NCBI GenBank assembly: GCA_020632595.1
Contig: JACKFF010000001.1
Span: forward strand, 496,001 to 560,000
Length of the DNA stretch: 64,000 bases
DNA from: Nitrospiraceae bacterium
Lineage (GTDB): Bacteria; Nitrospirota; Nitrospiria; Nitrospirales; UBA8639
Direction of reading: 5' to 3'
The stretch's first letter is position 1; every line of letters starts with the position of its first letter. Of the stretch, positions 35,949-44,482 are shown piece by piece. A model generated the notes under the pieces. It was not told the DNA's origin. It did not search any database and was given only the letters and a program-made list of their open reading frames with translations. The position numbers and the translations under genes were made by a program.

Positions 35949-37250
35949 TCACCCGGGAATCTGTATTCGTCGAGTGATCTGCCCATTGCTTTCCCAATAG
36001 GTATGCTTCTGCGCAATGCGCGGATCATCGGCCGCCGGCTGCACTCTGCCCGCTTTATCGATGGCACGAGAGACAATGGTGTGCTCACCGGGCTGTGCTT
36101 TCCAATCGAGGTGCCAGAATTTCCAGGCGAATTCGTGTTCCTGGCCACGCTCGATGGTAGCCTGGCCCCACGGTCCATTATCAATTCGGACTTCGACCTG
36201 TTGGATGGGCCCACCCCATGCGGCCCCAAAAATCCGGTGTTGGCCTTGTCGGTGCGTGACCCGAGCGGTAATCGATTTGGGCAAAGCTCGGCCGACCACC
36301 TTTTGAGTCCACATGGTTTGTCCATTTTCCAGAGGCTCCTCTCGAATGGTTACATAGTCTTTTGCCATAAAACGACCTGCCCACCGTGTATCGATCACTT
36401 CAATTCGTTTGAGCCATTTCACATTAGCGACTCCATACCACCCCGGTGCAATCAATCGAACCGGAAAGCCATGGAGATTCGGTAGGGGCGCCTCATTCAT
36501 TTCATAAGAGAGAAGATTGGCGGGCGTCAGGGCCTCATCAATGGACATGCTGCGGCTAAAATTTTGTGGTATCTTCATGTTCCGCACTTCTTCTTCGCCT
36601 TCGTCACTTCCGAAGAAGACCACGTCAACTCCCTTTTTCTGAATGCCGGCCTGTCGTAGCAGGGGGGCCAACGGTGTGCCCGTCCATTTGGCATTCCCTA
36701 CGGCTCCCACAAACCATTGGAACCCATGGTTGCCGGCACATTCAATGGTGAATATTTCCTCCTGTTTCGGAAGGGCTTTGATTTCCTCCAAGGTGAACAC
36801 GCGAGGGCGATCGACTAAGCCCCCGATTTCCAATCGCCAATCTTCAGGACGAATCATGGGTCGGTTATAGTGACTGACATCAAAAAAGTCGGAGTTGGGG
36901 GTGATCCAGGATCCTAGTTTTTCCCAATTGATTTTGCTGAGCTCCCCATACTGTTGGAGCGCTTCTTTGGGCGGTGGAGGTGGTTGATCTTGGAAGGGGA
37001 TAACCTGTTCGCCACTCGTTGACGCCCAAAGTTGAGAGGCAAATGGAGAATCCAGGAGGGTTAGGGTGGCCAGAAGGCCTCCGCCCTTTTTGAGGAAATT
37101 CCGTCGGGAGATCCCCGTCGGTTGAAGGGAGTCCTCTTCATGTTGTAATGCCTGCAGAGGGGGATTCGCTTTATCAGCATGAACAGGCTCGCCTGGTTCG
37201 GTGGGGTAATGACGCCACCACTTTTTGACAGAAAGATGTTGTTTGCTCAT
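35949..37250 (-). CDS. Sulfite-oxidase-family molybdopterin oxidoreductase, Tat-exported
   Basis: 433 residues. ATG 37250 is chosen because GAAGGAGAAACC precedes it; the open frame reaches 37289. A Tat signal, SRRNFLKKGGG, follows a ~45-residue N-terminal extension. The molybdopterin domain has FTIECAGNHGFQWFVGAVG, where Cys binds molybdenum, then GFPVRLIAPGWYGVANVKWL, and the dimerisation domain follows (about 310-430). There is no heme b5 domain. Family members oxidise sulfite or reduce protein methionine sulfoxide in the periplasm. The electron partner is unknown. It is downstream of the diiron-like gene by 85 bases. Confidence 0.87.
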   Translation of the reverse strand: MSKQHLSVKKWWRHYPTEPGEPVHADKANPPLQALQHEEDSLQPTGISRRNFLKKGGGLLATLTLLDSPFASQLWASTSGEQVIPFQDQPPPPPKEALQQYGELSKINWEKLGSWITPNSDFFDVSHYNRPMIRPEDWRLEIGGLVDRPRVFTLEEIKALPKQEEIFTIECAGNHGFQWFVGAVGNAKWTGTPLAPLLRQAGIQKKGVDVVFFGSDEGEEEVRNMKIPQNFSRSMSIDEALTPANLLSYEMNEAPLPNLHGFPVRLIAPGWYGVANVKWLKRIEVIDTRWAGRFMAKDYVTIREEPLENGQTMWTQKVVGRALPKSITARVTHRQGQHRIFGAAWGGPIQQVEVRIDNGPWGQATIERGQEHEFAWKFWHLDWKAQPGEHTIVSRAIDKAGRVQPAADDPRIAQKHTYWESNGQITRRIQIPG

Positions 37251-37335
37251 GACGGTTTCTCCTTCAAAATTGAGGGGGTATTTCTCCAATCCTTTTCATT
37301 GCTCGGTTTCGTGCAGATTCCTCTCCCACTTCTCT

Positions 37336-38337
37336 TCAAAAAAGGCCTGCCAGGGCTTCCTGAATCCTGGCCACTTGTTGTTCCGTGATGAAGCTGGTGA
37401 GAATCTTCATAAAATGGGGATGTTGAGCCCCGGAGATGATGTACTGCCACCGATACGCCTTGAGGAGTCCTTTTTCGACAGCTTGATGTTGGGCGCCAGG
37501 CAAGTGCCGGCCACAGGTACGGGCAAAGTACTCTCCATCAGCCTTGGCCTGGACTTTCAGGATTCCATCGACGGCTCCCACCAATTCAATAAATTCATCG
37601 ACCGCCCGGTCTCTGGCTTCCCCCGACAGGGTCTTGTCGAGACGCCTCCATTCCAATTCATCCATAATGGCGTGTTGGCTTTCTTCCAACCAGTGATATC
37701 GGAACACATCTTTAAAGAGCGGGGACACGTTTTGATCGGGATCGATGCTGGACCGATAATGCAGTTGCGTGAATAATTCAATATGCAGGGTCAGGGCTAA
37801 CACCGCCCATGTACTTTTACTCAAGACTACCCTGGCCACGGCATTAGGATCTGGCAGAAAGGTATACCCAGGGGCCATTTTGACGCCGGCTAATCGTTCA
37901 ATGCGTCGAAATAAGTCTTGGTGTTTTAACTCTTCGTCGCTAAAACGAACCAGGGCCTCGAGCGCTGTTTGGTTTCCCAACCAATGCTCTTGGCTCACCT
38001 CGAGGACCTTGGCATTAATAAATCGTTCCACCAACCCAAATACATTGGCATAGGTCCGACCTTGCACCTGGCTCAGATAGCGTTGTTCTTCGGACGTTAA
38101 AAATTCAAGCTCCTGCACTTTCGATAACCCATCAGGGAGAAATTTTTGCTCGACATCGAACTGTCGGTGGCGCAAGACATCCTTGTCGATCTCCCACCTG
38201 ACACGTTGGGAGGCGGCAATACAAGGGGCATAGGGGTCAGAAGAAATGTCTTCATGGCTAAATCGCCTCTCAGTCACAGCGGGTTCATTATCGATCGACA
38301 ACGCTCTCTTGGGTGGAGTTAAAGTGGGCACAGTCAT
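37336..38337 (-). CDS. Diiron (ferritin-like) protein, possible oxygenase
   Basis: 333 residues. Start 38337 is supported by GAAAGGAGACC. Helices carry a ferritin-like iron-ligand pattern: FSDEELKHQDLFRRIE near 140-155, LHIELFTQLHY near 200 and HWLEESQHAIMDELEW near 230 (E-x2-H type). The class includes AurF-like N-oxygenases and other diiron enzymes, but I cannot match it to a known one. It heads the unit with the molybdoenzyme and follows the TetR gene; an operator-like palindrome lies in its promoter. Confidence 0.65.
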   Translation of the reverse strand: MTVPTLTPPKRALSIDNEPAVTERRFSHEDISSDPYAPCIAASQRVRWEIDKDVLRHRQFDVEQKFLPDGLSKVQELEFLTSEEQRYLSQVQGRTYANVFGLVERFINAKVLEVSQEHWLGNQTALEALVRFSDEELKHQDLFRRIERLAGVKMAPGYTFLPDPNAVARVVLSKSTWAVLALTLHIELFTQLHYRSSIDPDQNVSPLFKDVFRYHWLEESQHAIMDELEWRRLDKTLSGEARDRAVDEFIELVGAVDGILKVQAKADGEYFARTCGRHLPGAQHQAVEKGLLKAYRWQYIISGAQHPHFMKILTSFITEQQVARIQEALAGLF

Positions 38338-38389
38338 GAGAAGGTCTCCTTTCTTAAATGGTAGATGGGAAAACAAGACATTTTCTTGA

Positions 38390-38405
38390 TTAACTATTCA
38401 GTTAA
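38390..38405. promoter_or_regulatory. Operator-like inverted repeat upstream of the diiron gene
   Basis: TTAACT-N4-AGTTAA (38390-38405), both arms perfect. It lies 52 bases before the diiron gene start and shares its half-site with the palindrome in front of the TetR gene. Confidence 0.6.
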
Positions 38406-38422
38406 GTGAATTCCCAAAAAAA

Positions 38423-39007
38423 TTATTCCTTAATCAACCGCTTGACCTCCTCAATCGCGCGGTCAATAGGCCATCGCTCGTGATATTCCTGACTCCCCAT
38501 AATTGCCCCAGCGACCAGCAGATAGTACAGGTCGGTGACCCGGTCGGTATCCATATTTGTATATTTCTTATGGGAGTCTTTTAGATCGATCACCACCTCA
38601 CGAATAAATTCCCGGAGATTCTCGATGTAATGCCGGGCTTCTTTGACCAACGGATTACTGGCCTCCCGAAGTTCGGCAATGACGTTAAAGTACCGGCATC
38701 CACGGAAATCGTTTTTTACCAGGTGGTCGGCAATCAGTTGGATGATGCCATAATAGCGACTCTCCGGGGTCTTTTCTTTTCGTATGGCCTCCTTAATGCT
38801 TACGAGGTCTTGTTGTCGCTGCAGTTGCAGATACGCAACCCCTAAGTCTTCCTTCGTGGCAAAGTGGGAATAAAGCGTGGGGCGGGATACACCCGAACGT
38901 TGAATGACATCATCAACCGTGGTCCCTTGATAGCCCCGCTCAAAAAAAAGCGTGGTGGCCGCAGCCAGGATCTTCTCTCGTGCTGGGGTTCGGGGTGTAT
39001 TCGACAT
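38423..39007 (-). CDS. TetR/AcrR-family regulator
   Basis: 194 residues. The N-terminal helix-turn-helix (about 8-55) reads ILAAATTLFFERGYQGTTV with SRPTLYSHFATKEDLG. The C-terminal ligand domain is variable and gives no hint of inducer. It is encoded directly upstream of the diiron and molybdoenzyme genes in the same direction. TTAACT/AGTTAA-type palindromes occur both before this gene and before the diiron gene, so it probably represses itself and the operon. Confidence 0.9.
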   Translation of the reverse strand: MSNTPRTPAREKILAAATTLFFERGYQGTTVDDVIQRSGVSRPTLYSHFATKEDLGVAYLQLQRQQDLVSIKEAIRKEKTPESRYYGIIQLIADHLVKNDFRGCRYFNVIAELREASNPLVKEARHYIENLREFIREVVIDLKDSHKKYTNMDTDRVTDLYYLLVAGAIMGSQEYHERWPIDRAIEEVKRLIKE

Positions 39008-39022
39008 GCAGTGAAAATAACA

Positions 39023-39038
39023 TTAACTAATTAGTTAG
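39023..39038. promoter_or_regulatory. Operator-like palindrome upstream of the TetR gene
   Basis: TAACTAATTAGTTA (39024-39037) is a perfect 14-base palindrome, 16 bases before the tetR start. It shares TTAACT-type half-sites with the site at 38390. Confidence 0.6.
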
Positions 39039-39540
39039 TCAATAAACTCTTAAAATATTTTTTACTTGGTTCCGTGTACCGGGCACGTTCCTAATTAATA
39101 CTCCCAGAGCAGGAATGAATTGTGTTGACCGACCCATCCTGTTAGGGCATTAGGGACTCCCCCCTGAGAATTCAACCGCACCATTCGATGGAATCTAATT
39201 CCCTGTTAATTCCCTGGTATTGGAGTCTTAGCCTGAAAATTTTTAAAGCTAAACACTTTGTTTTCATTAAAAGTTAGGCCACTTTAGTCAAAAAGTCTCT
39301 TAAACAAAAAATTTTCCCTGTATTTTCCCTCTTAAAAACGGAGAAGGAAAGTGACTATCCGATAGCCCGGCAGTCACCAATAACCACTAGATAGAATAGG
39401 AAGAATCAAAGTTCTGCAGAGAGAAATTCGAGGCTGACTGCGCACATCGCCAGCCAGTGCCGCAGCATAAGAATAACAAGCGGAAAGCGGAGCAACCACC
39501 TTACATAAAAGAAGGTGGGATTTGAACAGGGGGTTCTGAA

Positions 39541-39617
39541 GGGGATATTTCCCCTTCAAGAGGTTACCGGAGCCATGCGAAGCCACGAGGGGTCATGGCC
39601 CCCTAGTGGGAGTGCGG
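39541..39617 (+). repeat. ~78-base direct repeat, copy 1
   Basis: From GGGGATATTTCCCC to CTAGTGGGAGTGCGG, recurring in the same direction at 42286-42363 at about three-quarters identity by eye (shared ATATTTCCCC, ATGCGAAG, CCCTAGTGGGAGTGCGG). Immediately followed by the tRNA-Ser fragment. Confidence 0.65.
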
Positions 39618-39638
39618 CACTCACCAGACCCGCACGAC

Positions 39639-39790
39639 TTCAAATTCCCGCCCTCTCCGCCAACCTATGCATGGCGAATTCCTAATCGCCAATTCCACAG
39701 CGCTCCTCCGCACGCCTTGATCTTCATTTCACCTATTCTTACGGTCCGCAGCCATGAAGAAGATGCTCATGCTTTTCACTGACCTCTTAT
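39639..39790 (+). repeat. Direct repeat, right copy (tRNA-Ser 3' end plus flank)
   Basis: TTCAAATTCCCGCCCTCTCC followed by GCCAACCTATGCATGGCGAA and more of the same flank as downstream of the intact tRNA-Ser. It has no 5' part of the tRNA, so it is a fragment. This is the classic mark of an element integrated at a tRNA 3' end. Confidence 0.85.
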
Positions 39791-40143
39791 TCATATTTTT
39801 CAAAGGACTCAGAGGCGGCGGCATAAGGGTCAGATTGCCGAGACCCTCCTCCTGAAGTACCAGCTGTTCCTGCTCACTCTTACCCGAAAACGTGCCTCCG
39901 TTCGATTCCTCCTGGGCCTCTCAACCTTCGTTCTTCATCCTCCCCGCATCAATCGGGCTGTTTTCCTCCACACTCCTGAGATATCATCACACACCGATCA
40001 ACTGGAAAGATCGCCTACTATTACCAAGTCTTACAAAAACCATCTTTTTGCGAATGCAGATTGTTCGGGCTCTCTTTGTCCTGTTGTTCGAGGTAGAAGG
40101 CCTATGCCTTCCCGAGTTTAACGGTTTCCCTCACCCACTTGAT

Positions 40144-41142
40144 TCAATACTTTTCGGGCAATTCCTTCAATAGGGCTTGAAGGAAGGCGTGGATTTCCGG
40201 AGAACTCCTCTCAATGCCCTGAATTCCGGTGATTGAAAGCTCGATAAACTGGACGTCTTTCCCGTTAAGCCTCCGGGAATGTTTAGGATTGTCTGCTGCG
40301 AACTGCACAACCGGAATCACCGCGTAATTGGTATTCTTTCCGGCTTTGATCATGACCGGTCCAAGGGTTGAAACAAAAAAATCCTGCGTTTGTCGAATGT
40401 GTTCCGGAAACGCCCAAAGACTCCATGAATCCCATTCAATATCCAGCGTGTTCCCAGGTGAAAGAGCTTGACGGCTCCAGCGCTGGCGCTCTCCAGCCTG
40501 CTGAAGCGACGCCCTCATATTGAGGACACTATAAAACCCACCTGTCTTTTCTTTGGAAGGGGGAAAGTCATGTTGGTTCCTTTGCAGGAACACATTCTCG
40601 GATACGACTCCTGGGGCGTATTCTGGAACGCCTCTTACCGGGAACGGCACTTCCCTCCTTAACCTTGCCTGATAGCGAAGGGGACCAATGGCCATAGAGT
40701 TCTCAATCCACCGGGTATCTTTTTTATATCGCTCGTTGAAAAGGAAAATAGGAATGATTGCGAATACTCCCGCATCCTCGTTTGTCATATGCAGTTGGCT
40801 TTTCCATTTATTAGGACTTAGGGGAAAGTCCGTCCATCCACCGGGTCCAGGGTAATTCTCGTATGTTTGATATTCAAAAGTCATCGACGCTGTTAACCCG
40901 ATGGGTAGGGAAAACTCTGCAGCCTTCGAAGCTTCCGTGATTTTTGGATTAATGCATTTGGCCCATTCCAATTGTGATGTTAGTTTTTGTCTTTCTTTAA
41001 CGGCATGACATTCTTCAACCGCCTGGGTGGTGAAGGATTCAGGCTTTTCATATTTTGCCTGCCTTGAGATACAGCCAGACAAGAGCAGTGTTGCCAAGCA
41101 AACTAAGAGAATTTTTTCTCCTGAAGACAAAGTGATTTTCAA
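40144..41142 (-). CDS. Hypothetical lipoprotein
   Basis: 332 residues with a signal peptide ending in the lipobox LLSGC (CLATLLLSGC). After the membrane anchor the chain is soluble, with two Cys near residues 45 and 62 and a Trp-rich part (DIEWDSWSLWAFPEHI). I do not recognise the family. Its ATGA overlaps the stop of the truncated methyltransferase upstream, but the two differ strongly in base composition, so that overlap probably arose when the methyltransferase fragment arrived. Confidence 0.65.
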   Translation of the reverse strand: MKITLSSGEKILLVCLATLLLSGCISRQAKYEKPESFTTQAVEECHAVKERQKLTSQLEWAKCINPKITEASKAAEFSLPIGLTASMTFEYQTYENYPGPGGWTDFPLSPNKWKSQLHMTNEDAGVFAIIPIFLFNERYKKDTRWIENSMAIGPLRYQARLRREVPFPVRGVPEYAPGVVSENVFLQRNQHDFPPSKEKTGGFYSVLNMRASLQQAGERQRWSRQALSPGNTLDIEWDSWSLWAFPEHIRQTQDFFVSTLGPVMIKAGKNTNYAVIPVVQFAADNPKHSRRLNGKDVQFIELSITGIQGIERSSPEIHAFLQALLKELPEKY

Positions 41143-41684
41143 GATGTCCCCCTGTACTCCTTACCTATTCTGATCTGGAAATTACTGTGACCACGCTGCG
41201 CCGGGGGCGAGGGGGAGATGAACCCCGGCAGGCGGGTCGGGGGCAACGCCGACAGCCAGCCCACCGCATTAAAGGTCGTCGCGATGTCAAGGCTCGAAGC
41301 CGGAGCGACACGCTCGAAAAGCGACCCGCCGACGGCAACCGGATAAATACCCGCAGTGCGACTCGAGAGCGTCGCATCGGGGAAGAGATTGGCGAAGAGC
41401 TGATTGAAGTCGTTCGTGGGCAGATCATCAAAGAAAGTCCAGATGTCGGCCGGGGTGCGATCGCGCAGCGCCTCGATGATCGCCCCTACCGCATGAATCG
41501 CATTGGCGCCTTCCGACGAGCCGAGGTCAAGCAACGCGATCGGCGTGCCGTTCGTCGGCAAGGGCAGACCGGCCATAGCCTCTACGATCCAGGGAAGGAA
41601 TTCATCCATCGCCGCGCGCTGCCCGGATGAGTGCGCATCGTAGAAGCCTCCCCCTCTCATACCGGTTGTGCTCGCCATACTCAA
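41139..41684 (-). pseudogene. Truncated SABATH-type methyltransferase
   Basis: 181 residues, about half the usual 350. FYDAHSSGQRAAMDEFLPW corresponds to the substrate/SAM N-terminal motif, LLDLGSSEGANAIHAV is the SAM loop, and TFFDDLPTNDFNQLF with VGWLSALPPTRLPGF follow in SABATH order. The match stops at about residue 157 and a short unrelated tail follows. It is markedly GC-rich compared with its neighbours. The family methylates carboxyl groups of small acids; this copy lacks the C-terminal half and is probably dead. Confidence 0.75.
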
Positions 41685-41701
41685 GTCTCCTGCCTATCGC
41701 G

Positions 41702-42210
41702 GGGAATTGTTCATTTAACTTGATGTGAACATATTGAGACGGGATTTCTCTCACCCCTTATGCACACACCCATTCCTTCCAGACCCGAAAGGCCTGGCTG
41801 CCCAGTAGGCGATAATAGACAGTCTGTATTTCCATGCGTCGGAGTTGCACAAGCACAGCAATCCTCTTCCCATCCTGGTCCACGGCTCGCCACAAAAAGT
41901 GCGGTGGTCTCTGAATGACATTACACATGTTATCGAGTTGCCAAGTATCACCCGAACGATCTTGCCATTCCATGAGTTTGCATGCATAGGCAGAGAAAAA
42001 CTTCTGACACCATTGGCGAAGGATTTCATAGCTGGCGATGTAGCATCCTCCAACCAGAAGCTCCTCCACCTCCCGAAACTTCAGACAAATGCGATAGTAC
42101 AGCCACTTCCCATGACAAATAATTTCGGTTGGAAAACGATGGCGTTAATAGCCGGCGTTTTGGAATGCATACCCCCGAGAGTGCCAAATATGCGTTGAAT
42201 TAACAATACC
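41702..42210 (-). mobile_element. IS6-family element with internal deletion
   Basis: The ends GGAATTGTTCATTTAAC (left) and, reversed, GGTATTGTTAATTCAAC (right) resemble those of the element at 32902. Only about 509 bases remain instead of 780. Confidence 0.75.
41758..42165 (-). pseudogene. IS6-family transposase remnant
   Basis: Reads RHRFPTEIICHGKWLYYRIC, LRQWCQKFFSAYACKL and HFLWRAVDQDGKRIAVLVQ like the copy at 32960, then jumps to the C-terminal LLGSQAFRV segment. The catalytic core between (second Asp and Glu) is deleted, and the N-terminus is cut by a stop. Confidence 0.85.
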
Positions 42211-42558
42211 TGCAAGAGCCCCTGAGTTGAGACGCTCCATCAAGTCCGGTTCGGGAAGCGCGTTCGCCGGAAAGGATTTGGCAAGAGGAATATTTCCCCC
42301 TCAGGGGGCGACGCCCGCTATGCGAAGGCACAAGAGGGCCATGGCTCCCTAGTGGGAGTGCGGGAGGAGATTCCCACCCGGGAAAAGGCCTCCAACATGC
42401 CGCAGCGTGAACGGTAACGGGCCAAGACGTCGGAAACATTCCTTTCATTACCTATTTGATGAATTGCCTTTCATTGCGAATCTTGCCACGCTACCACCTG
42501 ATTCGAATGAAAGGCGATCCGGGAACATCTTTTTCCCCATATACAGGAGGGCTACCGC
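42211..42558. other. Intergenic region with repeat copy 2 of the ~78-base repeat
   Basis: Contains 42286-42363, the partner of 39541-39617. No gene is visible. The last bases carry ACAGGAGGGC, the ribosome site of the next gene. Confidence 0.5.
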
Positions 42559-42879
42559 ATGCGAGCACTAATATTTTTTGGATGTTTCCTGGGTATGGCT
42601 GGAAGTACCTGGGCCCAATTCGGCGATGATTCCTGGCGACCGACTTCACAGCTTCACCCGACTCCCCCAAGATCCTTCTATGACCAAACCCCTATCCCTT
42701 CTTCCCCAGAGTCGTTGCAAAACTTCGATACATGGTACCAACAACAGCGTGTCCAACAACGGCAACAACACGATCGTTACCGGCAGGAGGCATTACAGCA
42801 TGACTTAAACCAAATGAACCGGCTGCGGACATATGACCGACTGCGTTGGGGACCCCTCCAACCTTATTCACCATATTAA
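42559..42879 (+). CDS. Small secreted hypothetical protein
   Basis: 106 residues. The start is fixed by AGGAGGGCTACCGC. A signal peptide with a probable cleavage at AGSTWAQ-F is followed by a Pro-rich part and then a Gln/Arg-rich helical part (QQQRVQQRQQHDRYRQEA). No family recognised. It is probably periplasmic. Confidence 0.6.
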   Translation: MRALIFFGCFLGMAGSTWAQFGDDSWRPTSQLHPTPPRSFYDQTPIPSSPESLQNFDTWYQQQRVQQRQQHDRYRQEALQHDLNQMNRLRTYDRLRWGPLQPYSPY

Positions 42880-43197
42880 ACGGTGGGGGACGGGGTCTTG
42901 CTCTACCATCTTCCTCTCTGCCCGGGCATGGAGAATCCTGAATCGCCTCTGACAAAGCGTGTCTCTGTGGGTGGTTTTGACACCGTACGTCAACCTGAGC
43001 TGATTTCCTACCTCGATTCGGTAATCTGAATGTGGTTCATTCAACAAATTTTGAATCTGTGCGTTCCTGGTTTTCTGAACAATTTCAATTAATTTGACCA
43101 TACTCACTCAGTGCCCGCGAGGGCATGATTCCCCAGATTGCCGCAGGGGCCAAAGGCCCCTTCAACAGGAGGCCCTGCCGGTTTTTAGAATGCACCC
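42880..43197. other. Gap with a possible small minus-strand frame
   Basis: A frame at 42868-43107 (-) has protein-like composition (MVKLIEIVQKTRNAQIQNLL) but a weak ribosome site and overlaps the preceding gene, so it stays unconfirmed. Confidence 0.3.
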
Positions 43198-43587
43198 TTA
43201 TCTTTTGCACAAGTTTTTGGTTTGATCTGCCCACTGTCCCGTATAAGTCCATCCACACACCACGCCGTTATTGTCATAATAAAAAATACGTTTTGGGTGG
43301 AAAGAATCATCTGTAGATTCTCCTGAATCCACCCAATGGCAGAATTCTCCATGTTCATCCCACAGCATGCACATCACCGGATCACCCATTTTTTGGATTT
43401 GTTCTTCCTTGCTTTTCCCCAGCCACATGTCCAACTCCTTCTCAACCCCGGCAAGGGTGGCGACGCCCTCCATTTCGTAGTACATACGACAACCTAAAAG
43501 AGAAAGCCCCGGGAGGGTAAGGCCCAACACGATGGTTCCTATCCAAAGCATAGAGAAATTCTGAACACGGCATACTTTCATACCCAT
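43198..43587 (-). CDS. Small hypothetical lipoprotein
   Basis: 129 residues. Start 43587 is chosen because GAGGAGGTTCTG lies before it; the open frame reaches 43743. A signal peptide ends in a lipobox (LSLLGC). The mature part has LDMWLGKSKEEQIQKMGDP and five Cys including CMLWDEHGEFCHW, somewhat like small SmpA/OmlA-type outer-membrane assembly lipoproteins in size and in the KSKEEQI...MG pattern. That resemblance is only suggestive. Confidence 0.6.
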   Translation of the reverse strand: MGMKVCRVQNFSMLWIGTIVLGLTLPGLSLLGCRMYYEMEGVATLAGVEKELDMWLGKSKEEQIQKMGDPVMCMLWDEHGEFCHWVDSGESTDDSFHPKRIFYYDNNGVVCGWTYTGQWADQTKNLCKR

Positions 43588-43830
43588 CAGAACCTCCTCG
43601 TCGCGACCGTTTCTCCCCGGCGAAATCTCGACCATCTGTGGATTGGCGGGTTCTTCCATCCTGTTTTTTCCCTGGTGGGGCGTCGGAAGATACCATAAAC
43701 ACATTGCAGGTCTAACGAGACATCCCACAGGGCTTTCGACCATGGTAGAGTGTGGCTCCCCGATTTCTGGTCAGCATCTGCTTCGCGTCCGTGTTACCAG
43801 GTTCTGCCCCACCTTTCAAGGGACCATGAA

Positions 43831-44020
43831 GGGGCTGTTGAAAAAAGCCGCCAGCGGCGTTCTCGCCATTTTTCCGTGCTCACTACTGGAAGTACGCTCT
43901 GCGCGCAAAAATGACTGCGGCCTTGCTGGACGAATTTTTTTGAACCGCCCCGAGGCCTCTAATATGCAACGTGCCTGTGGGTCAATATGGCCTTGGAAAT
44001 TAGTATTATTCAACACTCCC
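43831..44020. repeat. Interspersed ~190 bp repeat, copy 2 (inverted)
   Basis: Runs from GGGGCTGTTGAAAAAAGCC to TTATTCAACACTCCC in the opposite direction to copy 1. It belongs with copy 4 (shared GAGGCCTCT and GGGCGGTTC variants). Confidence 0.85.
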
Positions 44021-44041
44021 ATGAAGGCGGTTGGGGGGGGT

Positions 44042-44198
44042 CACCCTGCTCAAATTACCCGCACGCATTCCGAATCTGAATAACCATGCCGAACGCCGGG
44101 TGAGGTCTGTGGAGGAGGAAGTCCGGTCAGGTGTCATCCAGGCTGGTGAAAGTGCCATCCGAAAAGTGTTCAACGAGTATGACACCCATTATCATTAG
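44042..44198 (+). pseudogene. Fragment of an unknown gene
   Basis: About 52 codons open to TAG 44196, without a start; composition is protein-like and helical (ERRVRSVEEEVRSGVIQ, ESAIRKVFNEYD). It begins right after repeat copy 2, so the repeat may have cut off the 5' part. The remaining bases to 44482 are noncoding. Confidence 0.3.
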
Positions 44199-44482
44199 AA
44201 GCGCCACCATCAAGAGAAAAGTCCAATCAACACTTGTAGACCCATTTCATGAGGTGTGGCCGCCTCACTGTTAGGGACTTTGCCAATCATTAAAAGCGGC
44301 ATGATCAGCAATTCATCTTGGATAGGTAAAGAACGGTGTGAGTTCATGTGAGGAACACTTGATTTTTAATCTGAGGTAAGTAAAGTAAGGTCGGTTTAAT
44401 TGTGGGAGTTGGATGCCCTCGTTCCTCTGATGAGGTCGTTATGATGAATACGGGTTCGGAGATAGAAAAGGAGTTGTGAACT

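Larger units (their letters stand above)
39039..40143. other. Long noncoding region at the island edge
   Basis: About 1.1 kb without a supported gene. It holds one copy of a ~78-base repeat (39541-39617, partner at 42286) and the right copy of the tRNA-Ser 3' end and flank (39639-39790). A frame at 39892-40173 (+) lacks a ribosome site and family signal. Confidence 0.5.

Noticed and set aside
35703..36485. 260-codon plus-strand open frame
   Set aside because: Runs antisense through the clearly real molybdoenzyme gene; composition is that of a shadow frame.
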